Assembly (NCBI GenBank): GCA_002914845.1
Contig: JXTC01000643.1
Span: 57,141-121,140 of the forward strand
Direction of reading: 5' to 3'
DNA: 64,000 nucleotides
Source of the DNA: Trema orientale
Taxonomy: Eukaryota; Streptophyta; Magnoliopsida; Rosales; Cannabaceae
Numbering within the stretch: the first letter of the stretch is position 1; each line of letters starts with the position of its first letter. A program made the position numbers and the translations under genes. A model generated the notes under the pieces. That model searched no databases, had not been told where the DNA came from, and saw only the letters and a list, made by a program, of their open reading frames with translations. Shown in pieces: positions 47,829 through 59,345 of the stretch.

Positions 47829-48980
47829 AGAGTTGGCAATTCGTGTCAGTGCGTCGTATTCGTGTCATATCAATGTTTATATATAACAGCATATACATCA
47901 GAATGAACAAGGGATGGTAATATAACTCACGGTTACGGGTATCCATGGTTATCCGATCCGAACAGGGAGGAAAAAGACCACTCAAGCGAGAAAAATGACT
48001 AGGGCAGCGAATAACCGCACCATTAATATACCGGTATGGTGCGGGAATGGTATTAGCATAATCCGCACCGTACGTGCCCCAATATATATATTCACATAAA
48101 TAAATTATTATATATATAGATGTCTATTTAATTTTACACCATTTATATTCTTATATCTTTGGTAAAATAATGAATTTGAAGAGTTATATGCATTTATATA
48201 TTTAAATTTTAGAGTTGAAAATATTAATATATTGTTATGTTTAATGTTTTGTTGATTGTGAAAAGGATTTAGTATTTTCATCTTATTTTTTTAATATTTT
48301 ATTATTATCAATGAGTAATGGATAACTACGATTTTTCCCGATATCCATTGTAATTGGGGCGGGTATGGTATTGTAATTGCCTATCAGGGATGGGGATAGT
48401 AATTAAAAAATCGTCCCCGATCCGCCTCATTTCCATCCCTAGCAGGAACCCAACCCATTTAATAATAGTGTCAGAAATTCTAACCCGAACCTGACTCGTT
48501 TATAAATAAGTTTACCATATATAACCTGTGTAACTTGTTTATTCAAAATTCGTTATATTCAGATCAAATTAATACGACATGACTCGTTAACCTGTTTAAT
48601 CTAAATTAGCTAAAATGTACTTTTTAAACACATTTAATATAAATTCATACATGTTTTATGATCTTAAGACACAAATATTTACCAAAAATAAATCGATACC
48701 ACATAAAATATCAATATATATACATAATAAAGTCTTAAAAATTCAACAAAAAAAATCCAAACATACATAATAAAAATATTATAAATTTCAAGTAGGCATT
48801 AGATAAGTCATAAACGAGTTAATCCGAAATTGATCCGTTTAATTAAAGGTCATTGCAGGTCAATTTTAGATTGTTAGATCAACTCGATTTTGACCCGAAC
48901 TCTTAAGTCAAACTCAGACCTACTAACTCTGTACGAGTTTCGATTCGTATTGTCAAATCGTATTACAAATTGCTAGCCAT
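47829..48980. mobile_element. hAT-like MITE in gypsy sequence, itself carrying another element
   Basis: AGCTTCTTCT occurs directly on both sides (47819-47828 and 48981-48990); at least eight of these bases are the hAT target duplication. The ends, AGAGTTGGCAATTCGTG and CAAATTGCTAGCCAT, belong to the same family as 4033-4587, as do interior CGAGTTAATCCG and GACCCGAAC motifs. It splits the gypsy chromodomain-like sequence. About 530 bp of another MITE interrupt it. Confidence 0.8.
47912..48442. mobile_element. MITE nested inside the hAT-like MITE
   Basis: Left end AAGGGATGGTAATA and right end TTTCCATCCCTAG are inverted repeats; next to them lie the complementary GGTTATCCGATCCG and CGTCCCCGATCCG blocks. 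The interior is AT-rich and non-coding. The flanking 8 bases match only in part, so the duplication is decayed or the edges are off by one or two. Confidence 0.65.
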
Positions 48981-49087
48981 AGCTTCTTCTTCTTTGTGGT
49001 ATTCCTATAGAACCTTGACAAGCGGAATCTCTCTATTACAAAGCACTTTGAGCTCTCATCCCAGTATACAAACTGGTTGATCCTCAT

Positions 49088-49716
49088 AAGGTTTTTACAA
49101 ATGATCCCTGAACTACCCAACCTATGGCAATTTGTTCCATAAAGTTTTAATTGTGGCAATTAATCCCTTGAATTTTCTAATTTGAGGTAATTTGATCCAT
49201 GGGTTGATAAATTGCAACTTACTATTAAATTTCTAACAAAAAATACACGTTAGGAGTATATTATAGCATCTGAAAGTGTGTTTAATGGAAAATAAACTAA
49301 ACAAAAAGATTTTCAGAGAAAGAAATTAAAGATGCATTATTTGGAATTTATTAGTTTTTAGAGGTGCAAATTCAGAGAAAATTTAACTGTGATTATTCAT
49401 TTTTATGCTTGAAATTCTCAAATAATTACCTTTCAAATACACTATCAGATGTCACCACGTACTCCTTATGTTTTTTTTTTTTTCGGTCAAAAAGTTAATA
49501 GTAGGTTGTAATTTAGACAATTTTGAGACCAAATTGCTATAAATTAAAAAATTTGGGAGCTTAATTATAATAATTTGAACTTTGAGGACAAAAGTGACAA
49601 TTTAGGGATCAAATTACTATAAATTAAAAAGTTTAGGGGCTTAATTACAATAATTTGAACTTTGAAACAAATTGTCATAAGTAGGATAGTTCAGGGACCA
49701 TTTGTGCTATTAACCC
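49088..49716. mobile_element. Inverted-repeat element, about 630 bp
   Basis: The left arm (ACAAATGATCCCTGAACTAC, GGCAATTTGTTCC) and the complement of the right arm (CACAAATGGTCCCTGAACTA, GACAATTTGTTTC) match along about 150 bp. An inner pair near 49250 and 49465 (GGAGTATATTATAGCATCTG against GGAGTACGTGGTGACATCTG) extends the fold. It is non-coding and has no confirmed target duplication. Confidence 0.65.
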
Positions 49717-50870
49717 TTTTTTTATTTTGTTGACGAATGCGAGGACAAAAGTGACGAAAAAGGATCCCAGTATTTTGAAATATTGGAAAGAGTGGACGGA
49801 ACTCAGTACCAGAAGTCAGTTTAAATTTTTTGATAGGACGGTCAGAATTCTTTTTCCACCATTTTCTTGTATTGTAGAAAAGTTTTTAGCGCCTCATATT
49901 TAAGTTTTAAGGAAATATCCATGAGTATTATGTGAAAACATCCGAAAAGGACATAGAATATCAATATTTGTTAAGAAAAACATATCGGAAAATGTCCCTA
50001 TAAATCAATATGCCTAAACTCTAGTGGTTTGTTGGTTTTAGTGGCAACATTATGGAAAAGTAGAAAATGATTTTTACCAAATTAGCAAGATTCACATAAT
50101 AGTAATATATCATCTTCACTAGTTGATTTAAAAGGAGCATTACATTGAGATAACACATTTTTCAGAATACGGAGTGGGGTGTCCCAACATCTATCTGGTA
50201 CAAACCGGTCCTAAGTGAACCCTGTAGAAGGACCTTCCATCTACTTAGTTCCTACGGACCTACACAAAGCAAGAACCTAGGTTATTACTGACGACATAAA
50301 CAATAATACCTTGAGTAAGACAAGCTATGCTCAGTAAATTTTTATAGTAGTTGTGCAATCTAGGATATTTTGAAGAGTAAAGTTATGAAATTGAGAGGAT
50401 ACAATATAAGAATCAATGTGGTTAATGGACAAAATTTGGTTGTTTCTGACAATTAGGCCTTTTTTTATGAGAACAATTTGATTTGGCACTGAGATTAGTA
50501 AGATCGTTCATGATATAATTAATGGAGCCGCTTTCATAATACCATGAAAGGTCAATTGAGATTGAGCATTCCGAGGAAAGCTCGGCTGAAAATTTCGGTT
50601 ATAGTGGAGATAAAAATTAAAAATACGTTCCACTTGATGACGACAAACTTAACTATATTTACTACTTCTACCACTACAGCCACCTTCATGGCCTCAACCA
50701 CCAATATTGTAGTTGATCACCAAAAGCATTGGAGTTAGATTGGGAGCCTCAGCCACTCATTTAGGCTGAGTTTGTGGCCAACTTAGGAATTAGTTGTAAA
50801 CAAATCGATTGAGGGAGCAGAGTTGATTTGTTTAGGCAACACTTTTAGCTCAAAAGCATTGCACGTGTGA
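49717..50870. other. Probable LTR debris, no gene
   Basis: At 50170-50340 the minus strand reads like a chromovirus LTR segment (TTACTGAGCATAGCTTGTC, GGTTCTTGCTTTGTGTAGG). The plus-strand frame at 50544-50738 is threonine-rich and matches nothing I know. Confidence 0.3.
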
Positions 50871-52260
50871 TATGTGGCAATTTATACCTACATGATAGTT
50901 ACTTTTCCATTCTACTTTATAAGTATTTATATTTAACTAAGGATAATTTACTTTGTTTTTGTGTTTATTGGTATTTTAGAGGTGAATAAGTCAAAAAGAG
51001 TTAAAGTTAGAATTGAAACAGGCTAAAAGTCCTAAAGATGAGCTGAAACGGGAGAGAAATCCTAAAAATGGGCTAAAAGTGTTATTTTTCTTGAAACTGA
51101 GTACAAAATGGTATTTTTGTAAACTCCGAGGAGAGACCCAAGAGTGAGTGCGCCTAGGAGCTGGATTTGGGCATCGCGGTGCTCGAAATCGAGAAAAAAG
51201 TCATTTTTTCACCGACTTAAGGTGTTTTGATGCCTTAGGACTCCAAATTTGTACAGGATTTGACTGATCACTTCCAAGACTAATTCCTCTATAAATAGGT
51301 CTAAACCATATGAAAAGATACCTAAGATATTTGAGATTCATAGAGACACATCAAAAACCTAGAAGGATGAAGAGGAGGAGAGCTTGGAGGCCGCCATAGC
51401 CATCATCTTCATTCTTCTTTTTTTTTATTTAATTTTTTTTATTTTCTTAATTCTAGCATGATGATTCTCTTATTTATTCTTGTATAGATGCTAGATTAGG
51501 TTTTAAGTTTGATTAAAGGTGATTTCAAAACCTTAGATATGATTGTTATTTAATTTTCATATTCTATATATACATATCAATTATTTATTTTGAGGTTGTT
51601 TATCTTCTTTTATAATTAATCATGCTTATATTTTATTATTTCTTGTCTGGGATGGCCGCTTAGGTGATAGATAATAAAATATATTACTAAAACTAGCTAG
51701 ATATTGGCATTTGTTGTATCTAAACCATAAGTAGTCAATATATAGTTAATATGATCGTTCGATGTATTGGCTGTAATGAAGAACATAATTTAGGTTAAAG
51801 ATTTTGCGTTTATGTGATAATTGCCTAGATCAATCTAAGCTTTTTTTTAACTTAATATTTTTATTAATTAATTCTAGAACGTTTACTTGGGTTATTTTAT
51901 AGGAAGAAGTTAGATACGACATTCATCTATCTAATATACAAACTAAAGAAAGATTTAGGTAACTGCGCGTCTGCACATCATATAAGGTTGGTAGTCTTAA
52001 TAGATAATTGAGTATGAAATTAGGTAGTTAAATTAACATGAATGTTTAGTGGTATTAAATGAACTTTAACCTTATTTATTTTATTTTCTTTCATTTAATT
52101 TCATTTTCAATTTTATTAATTTTAGTTTTTGTTTAGAATCTTCCTCTCAACATTAGGATTAGTAGCAGCTTTGTTAGATTAATTCCTCATTAGACCGACC
52201 TTATTTGTCATTATACTAGATAATTACTAGAAATCCCTAGGCCTTACTAGATAGAGATAA
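50870..52260 (+). mobile_element. Probable LTR of a long-LTR gypsy (Tat/Athila-like) fossil
   Basis: A non-coding block begins near TGTGGCAATTTATACC. It has a TATA box in CCTCTATAAATAGGTC at about 51290 followed by a leader, and GC-containing text (GGGCATCGCGGTGCTCG) of the sort seen in Tat/Ogre-type LTRs. No internal coding region follows and no second copy is in the window, so this rests on style only. Confidence 0.3.
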
Positions 52261-52859
52261 GGAGGAAAAAAAATTTAGTGGTTAAATGATGCACCAACAA
52301 GAATCCTAAAGAGTAAAAGTTTCGGACTGTTCAGTGATGCTAATAACCAGTAATAACATTAATTATCTACTCCAAAAAACAAATATACAACAAGATCCTC
52401 ATCGGATATGGGGCTCCAACGGCTGCCAAGTTGTCTACACGATCTTTGATTTTGGCAAAATATAGTTTGAAATATCATTGACCCCTTTTATTTTAAGCTA
52501 CAGTACCCGAGTTTAAGAAGGTGATAAAATATGTTTTGGAGCCATCTATATGTCATGAGAGGATAAGCTCCCGACTCTTAAGTAGAAAAGGGAAGTTCAT
52601 CATTCACGCTTGTTTAATTTCACGAAAAAATGCTTTGAGAGATAAATGTTGGTTATTATTTATGAAAAACATGATAAAATCAAAGAAGAGCTAAAGCATG
52701 GAAAACAAAAAAATTTTCAAATTATAGTTTTTCATAAAATATTTTACGATCTTTGTTATAGTCTAATTACATACATGAGATTGTATAGCTCAATCAATAA
52801 GTCTTCCTTCTTATACACCAAGTTTCTAACTGCAGAGGTGTATAGATCTTTAATCTTGA

Positions 52860-53970
52860 TCAACTTCCAAGTAAGAATCTAAGAATTCCAATGGCCTCCA
52901 AAGGTGGCTCTAAGAATTTCTCTCTCACTTTTCTCTCAGTTTTTTGTGCAGCTGCCAAACTAATATTTCAGTCAAAACTGAATCACTTCACAAAGGTAGG
53001 GGGATAAGCCCTTTACAGGCTCCTTCCTTAAGGAAGAAATTCTGCCAGCCCTGGGGATTGGGCTAGCCGAAAACACTCAATACCCTAAGGGGCATTGTAG
53101 TGGGCTCTAAAGGCCCACTGCCGTTTTAGCCTATTTCGTCTTTTGTATAATTACCCAGAAAACTGCTTAAGCCTAGTTTGGCTAATCTCATACAGTTGAT
53201 ATAGGTTAGAGACCGAAATGGACCTATTTAATTCAAACTCCAATATACGAAGGGTCAGTTACAATTAACTCTTAATACAAGTAGACTTGTATTATTAGTT
53301 ATGGACTTATTCCACTAAAGGTCCAAATTGCACTCTTGAATTAAATAAATATCACAAGATACTTCATAATTAAAATTATGTCCAATTAGATAATTAACAT
53401 GTGCATCTGTATTCCCACATAAATACCGATAATTGGAGCTAGTAAAATTACCGTTTTGCTCCTCCAATTATATATTTTAATTCCTTGATACAGATAACTA
53501 GATTTACAAAATGTCTTCAATTAATAAAATATCCAATTTTATTAATTACTTAGCTAAGATTTAAATCATTCAAGCTCTTATAACTACTCAAGGCAGTATT
53601 TATTTCTCTATATAATAGAGTTGTGAATTCCATATCTATAAATATATGTTCCTAATGCCCATAATAATGCATTACCAAAAAGTCAAGGTCTATTTTGTCA
53701 ATTTCTGGGTCTATACCTTTTAACATCTCAAATAATACAAACTATGAGCACGAATTCATCACCTATTTTAGGACTAAGAAAGACATGCATTAATTATCAA
53801 ATTTGCGTGAATATATTCTTGTTAATGATACTTATTACAAGGACATATTTCATAAAATCCAAGTTCAATATTTATACGCTAAGACCTTTGCACATGATCA
53901 TACTAATATAGATTAAGACACACTATAAATGCACAAAATCTTATAACACGATCCAAGGGAAGTGTCCAAC
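52860..53970 (-). mobile_element. Probable LTR fragment, minus strand
   Basis: On the minus strand the block starts near TTGGACACTTCCCTTGG (about 53970). It later has GGGCTTATCCCCCTACC and a GAGAGAAAAGTGAGAGAGAA leader-like run. This resembles a retrotransposon LTR, but no coding part or second copy confirms it. Nothing else is recognised between 52261 and 54280. Confidence 0.3.
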
Positions 53971-54280
53971 TTCTCTTATTAATTGTGAACAAATTTATTT
54001 GATTTAATTAGAGAAAATATGTCTTAAATTTAAGAAATAAATTTATTAAAATATTTCGCTAATATATGTTTCTCTAATAATTTTATTAAAATATTTGTCT
54101 AATAACTCATAAATGGTCAACAGTTTCCAATGGTTAATAAACAACCTCAAAATAAACGAAGTATTAAAGAAGGATATACTTAAACTCGAGAAGAGTTGCA
54201 AATAAATACACTCAAAATTTCCCTAACAACTGATAAATGATAAGTGTAATGGTAACCACTTACAAAATTTATAAAACCTC

Positions 54281-54460
54281 TCAAACGATATTTTTGTTCT
54301 CAAGGAAGTCGTTGACAACATCAGTCAACTCATTCCCTCTAGAAGCTGGTGACGCCACTTGAAACGTGTCAATTCTGGGCCCCACATTCATCACATTCAT
54401 GGGGTACTGCATCTGCACGTACGGTACCATCATCGGCTGCACTACAGGAGGTGGATAGTA
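54281..54460 (-). other. Open in-frame extension of the MADS gene beyond its TAG stop
   Basis: After the TAG at 54461-54463, the same frame continues for 59 codons (YYPPPVVQPMMVPYVQMQYP at its start, VVNDFLENKNIV at its end) to TGA at 54281-54283. The Pro/Met/Gln/Tyr-rich composition resembles the C-terminal tails of type I MADS proteins and continues the style of the preceding part. It is most simply the former C-terminus cut off by a nonsense change; a sequencing error or stop-codon readthrough are alternatives. Confidence 0.65.
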
Positions 54461-55465
54461 CTACCCATGAGTCTGCATGGAGGAACTAGCTGTACCTGCA
54501 GCACCGGAACCGTTGAGCATCATCATGTACTTCTCCAGAGCCATCCTAGCCGTCGGATGATTATAAACTGGTCTAAGCGAAGCGGTAGTTACAGTACTGT
54601 AATGCATCGTGTTCTCCGGTAACACTCCAGCCGTTAGATCATCATAAACTGGGCCCCGGAATGCACTGGTAACGTTGGTAGTACCGTACTGCCGTGTGTT
54701 GTTACTAGACATACCATTGAAGTAGTTCTTAGCCCGAGGATGATGATGATGATGATGATGGTCATGATGATCATCAAAGCTACTAGCCAAACCCATACTA
54801 GTCTGATTATCATCACCTAATAACAAACTCATCATAGAATTGGGATTAGTCACCGAAAAACTCGAATCAGTCTGAAGAGAAGGCGTTTTATTCATGTCCA
54901 CCATTTGATCATAATAATCATGATGATTATTCTTGAAAACGTTCTTAAGGGCACTTTCCTTCTTCTTCTCCTCCTCTATAATCTGCTTGACGACTCTGAT
55001 CTTACCATCGAGGCGGCCGACGAGTTCCGCAAGCTCATCGGCGGCTAAACCGTCGATGAGTTCGGCCGATGTCGGGTACTTAAAGGCGTAAAACTTCTTG
55101 CGGAAGCGGGAAATATCGGAGTGGACCTTTCTGTTACGCTCGGCGAGTAGGCCTGTCAAGTTGTAGCTTTTGTTTGGGGGCCTTTGCAAGACGGCTTGCT
55201 GGTACTTTTGGATGATCCTCAAAACGCGGTCGTTTTCGGGCGGAAAGGTTTCGATGTCCGCCTCCTCCTTACCCTCCCTGGGCGTCCGGGTTTGGGCATG
55301 GCCCGAGTCCGTTTTCGGACCCGAGATGAATACACAGATGTCGGTATCACAGAGAATGGAAAACTCGAAGGCCTTCTTCATTATACCGTTCTTTCTTTTC
55401 TGGAATGTTGTCTTGCGTGATTTCTCGTTGGCGATTAACTCCAACTTTAGTTTACCACGACCCAT
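54461..55465 (-). CDS. Type I (M-type) MADS-box transcription factor
   Basis: The 334-codon frame starting at 55465 opens with a MADS domain (MGRGKLKLELIANEKSRKTT, then FQKRKNGIMKKAFEFSILCD, TDICVFISGPK; residues 1-51). It lacks a keratin-like K domain and has no intron in the coding region, as in type I genes; the domain is closest to the Mbeta/Mgamma groups by eye. An upstream in-frame ATG at 55504 would add 13 residues, but MADS proteins usually begin MGRGK. A helical region (about 80-176) is followed by a Met/Ser-rich part and a His/Asp tract (about 231-243). Such proteins bind CArG boxes as dimers, mostly in the female gametophyte and endosperm. The TAG at 54461-54463 is probably premature: the same frame stays open for 59 more codons. 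Confidence 0.88.
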   Translation of the reverse strand: MGRGKLKLELIANEKSRKTTFQKRKNGIMKKAFEFSILCDTDICVFISGPKTDSGHAQTRTPREGKEEADIETFPPENDRVLRIIQKYQQAVLQRPPNKSYNLTGLLAERNRKVHSDISRFRKKFYAFKYPTSAELIDGLAADELAELVGRLDGKIRVVKQIIEEEKKKESALKNVFKNNHHDYYDQMVDMNKTPSLQTDSSFSVTNPNSMMSLLLGDDNQTSMGLASSFDDHHDHHHHHHHPRAKNYFNGMSSNNTRQYGTTNVTSAFRGPVYDDLTAGVLPENTMHYSTVTTASLRPVYNHPTARMALEKYMMMLNGSGAAGTASSSMQTHG

Positions 55466-55965
55466 TATTTCGTTGTAATAACTATACAACCAAACGGTAT
55501 CCAAAAAATAAAGTCATGCAAGAAACCCACAAAAAAAAAAAAGAGCTTCAGACAGTACTATTAGAGATTAAATGGGCAATAAACCAAAATTAATTAAAAC
55601 TAATGGCTTCTTAATTTTCTGCAAAAAAAAAATTTTAATACAGTACGCAAAATCAGTTCATTCCTACAGTATATAGTATCCAAATTTATAATTTTATCTC
55701 TGTTTGTAAATTAGGGCATGTATATATGATATGATCTATAGATAAAAACGATAACATATATACAATAATAGCTAGGGTTTGGTTTTGTAGTTGTATATGA
55801 GTGAGTAAGGGAAGATAATTTTTTGATCAAGAAAGAATAGGAAAATACCTCTGATTGAACTGAAGTTGGAAAAATTCGAGTCTCTCAATTCGGTCGGAGA
55901 TGATGAATAGGGAATATGGAGATTTGGGGAACTTTAATGGGAAAAGAGAGAGGCCATATTTGGTG

Positions 55966-55975
55966 TTTATATAAA
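55966..55975 (-). promoter_or_regulatory. TATA box of the MADS gene
   Basis: Minus-strand CCTTTATATAAACACC lies about 500 bp upstream of the MGRGK start. Transcription from about 55940 would give a leader containing a good donor (CAGAG|GTATTTTCC at about 55848), so an intron in the 5' leader with an acceptor near 55560 is likely. Confidence 0.6.
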
Positions 55976-56525
55976 GGTGATGAAAAAAAGAGGCGAATTA
56001 ATTAGGACCGATTTCTCTCGTTAACCTAGTTACCAAAAATACGAGATTCTAATATCTTCAGACATTAATTGTAATAGATTTTATTCTCTCCAAATTAGAT
56101 TTTATCGATTGTTCCACTGGGTTAGTGGGTTTGCAGTGTATATATCCACTCGATATATAAATTCCACCATCTAGAGTGGAAATAACATTTTGGTTTAAAA
56201 TTACTTTTCGGGCAGACCATATTGTCCTAATATGTATAATTTTCGTGTATGCTTTTAATAAAAAAAAACAATTTTTCTTCCAGTCAATGTAACTTAAAGA
56301 AAATATATACTAATTGATTTTCTTTTTATTTTTGTGATATAGATACTAATTGATATTTTATTTCCGAGAAAATTACACAATCAACCTTAAGTTTTTTATT
56401 TCTGGAATAAAATCTTTTCTCTTTCAATAAAATTAAATTTTAAACCTTTTGTATCTAGAAAAATTTTCAACTCCCTTAATCAATTTTATCAAAATTAGTG
56501 CTAAGAATACAAATTTATCTTCCAT

Positions 56526-57660
56526 AACTACAAGAATAAAGGTCTATAGCGACAACGAAATTACCAGGATGACACACAAATATCTTCAATATTACTGGCC
56601 AAACCTCTAATTTTAGCCAAAAATTCTATGACGACGACAAATAAAACCCTACAACAACGACATTTGTTATGTCACTATTGGGGTAGTATATAATGACAAT
56701 ATGACTTATCGTTACTATAAGTGTGTACTGAAAACCGCGCCAACTCACAGTAAATGATAAATATTCTACAAATGTAATTAATTTATTTTTAAAATGTAAG
56801 AATAATAAAAGCAAATTAATAAATTTAATATAGTCTATAGCGACTACATGTTTTGAATACATTAAATTTGGTTATTTGTAGGAAATGATAAATTGTGTAT
56901 TAAAATATATTAAATCTTATAAATATTTTGTATTTTTGAATACGTCGAAATGAAATGTGATATTGATTTGGTATATGTTTTTTTAAATTTGGACTTATCT
57001 TAGATTAGAAATATTAGTGATTTAATTTTATAATAAATGATGAAATTAGGTTAGAATAGGTTAGCTACATTAATTAATTAGAGGATCCAAATAGAAATTA
57101 ATTAAATACTTTATTATTTTAAAAAAATTTGGTAGTTGATAATTAGAATAATTAACTTGTGGTGTTGTTAGATAATAAATAGAATTAATCTAAAATCTAC
57201 ATTAAATATAATTACTAATTAGGTGATAATTGAGTAATTTAAATTTAATAATAAATAAAAATTGAATAATTCAATTAAAAATATTAATATTTTAACAATT
57301 TAATTTAAAAATATTAATTAATAATAATATTTAAAATAAATAAATATAATAATATATAATTAACACTTATAGAAAATAATTTTAATAATATATTTATTAT
57401 TTAAATAATATGTAAAAGTTAATAAAATAATTAATTACATAAAATTAATCATTAATATTTAATAACTAGGACTTGTAGAGAATAAAGCAATAATAAATAT
57501 AAAGAAATAAAAAATCAAGAATAATTATATAATTAATAAATTATATTACTATTAGAGAATAACCATAATGTTATAATTAATAATATATCTAAATAAGGAA
57601 ATATAAAAAAATAATTATTTTGTAATAAGAAGTTGCTATTACTAAATAACTATCATAGAA
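56526..57660 (+). mobile_element. CACTA-type left end with AT-rich interior
   Basis: AACTACAAGAATAAAGG (one base off the CACTAC start) is followed by CTATAGCGACAACG, TATGACGACGACAAAT and CAACGACATTTGTTATG motifs, the subterminal repeats of the family. Then 56760-57660 is very AT-rich non-coding DNA leading into a minisatellite, the same order as at 1-1690. No transposase gene. Confidence 0.65.
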
Positions 57661-58031
57661 CACCCTACATTTATCGAAGTACCCCTAAAGTACTTTTTTA
57701 AGGAGTTGAAATTAATAACACCCTAAACATACCAAACTACTTTTAAAATACTTAAAATACTGAAAGTACCATTATATTTACCAAAATTTCTCCATAATCA
57801 CGAAAATATCTACAACTCTAGAAATACCCAGAATACCCCTACATTTATCAAAGTACCCCATAAAATACTCAAAATTATGAAAGTATCCCTATATTTACGA
57901 AAATACCACTACTATCACAAAAATACCTACAACTCTAGAAATACCCAAAATACCCCTACATTTGCCAAAGAACCCCTAAAAAACTCAAAATACCAAAAGT
58001 GCCCCTACATTTTTGAAAATACCCCTAGAAT
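57661..58031. repeat. Minisatellite (about 115-bp units), first block
   Basis: Blocks such as TACAACTCTAGAAATACCCA, ATACCCCTACATTTATCAAAG and TACCCCTAAAATACTC recur; the first lies near 57812 and again near 57928. It resembles the array at 900-1690 in style (AAATACCC words) but has a different unit. Confidence 0.75.
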
Positions 58032-59024
58032 CTATAGTGACGATATTTTTACCGTCGCTATAGTTTTGGCAGGCAAAAGTAGCGCCATATCTCACACCAA
58101 AAATTATACTATACACTCTATAGCGACGATAAATATCATCATTATAGGGTTTACTTAATAAATTTTATTTTTTTAAAGATAAAAAGAATAAAAAACTAAA
58201 AAATTAATGTCTTTAACCTACAGTGACGACAAATGTCGTCAATATAAAATTTATTTAATAAATTTTAATTTTTTTAAAATGTAAAAAAAAATGAAGATAA
58301 AAAATAATTATAAATTTAATATATTTAACCTATAGCGATGATGTTTTAAATAAAATTTTAAGCAGTAAAGTTTACTGCTCTAAATCTAAAAAATTTAATA
58401 AATTATTTTATTTTACTTATAGCGATGGCTCTTGTCGTTGCTATAGGTTTCAAATGAAATTTTGAGTGGCAATGTTTACCGCGCTCAATTTCGAAATTTA
58501 AATGAAACGATGTCATTTGTCGTCACTATAAATGCTGTATAATAAAAACTCAAATATTTTTCTTCTTCTTCTATCCTTTCATTCATTCACTCATTCTCTC
58601 CAAACCTCACTCCCTCTCAATCTTTCTCTCTGTATTGCACTCTCTTTCACTCCCTCTCATCTCTCACTAATATATATTCATATATTTATATATGCATATC
58701 TATTTTTTTTTCTTTTATGTATTTATGTAAATATTTTGTTATAAATACTAATGTTTTGTTTCCTTGATTAATTGTTACTCAAGTTTGTATTATTGTAGAT
58801 TTTTTAAGTTTTTTTCTTCATTAGAGAAGTAAGTTTCCCTAAATTTATATATATATATTTTTTTAAAAATGTGTCTATAGTCCTCTATAGTAGCAACAAA
58901 ATATGTCGTCGCTATAAGGTATCTATGCCGACCGACTTATAACGACGACTAAATTACAATGCCTTTGTCATCGTTATAGACCTATAGCGATGACAATCTG
59001 ATCTGTACCTCTTTTCTTGTAGTG
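58032..59024 (+). mobile_element. CACTA-type right end between two minisatellite blocks
   Basis: It starts abruptly inside the array with CTATAGTGACGATATTTT and carries repeated TAGCGACGA / TCGTCGCTATAG motifs at both ends. A CT-rich leader-like segment sits at about 58555-58665. The segment ends CTCTTTTCTTGTAGTG at 59024. The array resumes at once in the same register, so this looks like an insertion into, or a recombination within, the array. No clear left terminus for this piece. Confidence 0.65.
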
Positions 59025-59345
59025 AAAATACCTACAACTCTAAAAATACCCAGAATTCTACTATATTCACCAAAGTACCCCTAAAATTCTCAAAATACCG
59101 AAAATACCCCTACATTTATCAAAATACTTCTAGAATTACAAAAATACCCATGACTCTAAAATTACTGAAAATACCCCTACAATCATGAAAACATCTACAA
59201 CTCTAGAAATACCCAAAATACTCCTACATCCACCAAAGTACCCCTAAAAACCTTAAAATACTGAAAGTACCCCTACATTTATGAAAATGTCCCTACTATC
59301 ACGAAAATGTCTACAACTTTGGAAATACCCAGAATATCCCTATAC
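59025..59345. repeat. Minisatellite, second block
   Basis: Continues the units of 57661-58031, with CTACAACTCTAAAAATACCC near 59031 and related copies near 59192 and 59308. Ends near CCCTATACTTAGC. Confidence 0.75.

Larger units (their letters stand above)
46440..49090 (-). mobile_element. Ty3/gypsy remnant (3' LTR and chromodomain-like tail), heavily invaded
   Basis: On the minus strand, a chromodomain-like tail is seen in pieces at 49087-48981 (CILG, ELKVLCNREIPLVKVL) and 47828-47740 (EEASWEPETEIYEKYPYLFN). After it come a FRMKFL-type end, the purine tract CTTTAAGGAGGGAGGA and the LTR start TGTAAGAACCTGG at 47693. The LTR runs to lower coordinates, to about 46440, and contains the GC-rich segment 46469-46753. 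Three MITEs lie inside it. Its start is missing; broken and old. Confidence 0.6.

Noticed and set aside
54359-54622. Plus-strand His-rich frame opposite the MADS gene, and similar frames at 55170-55478
   Set aside because: Antisense shadows of the MADS gene, whose minus-strand frame has a clear domain.
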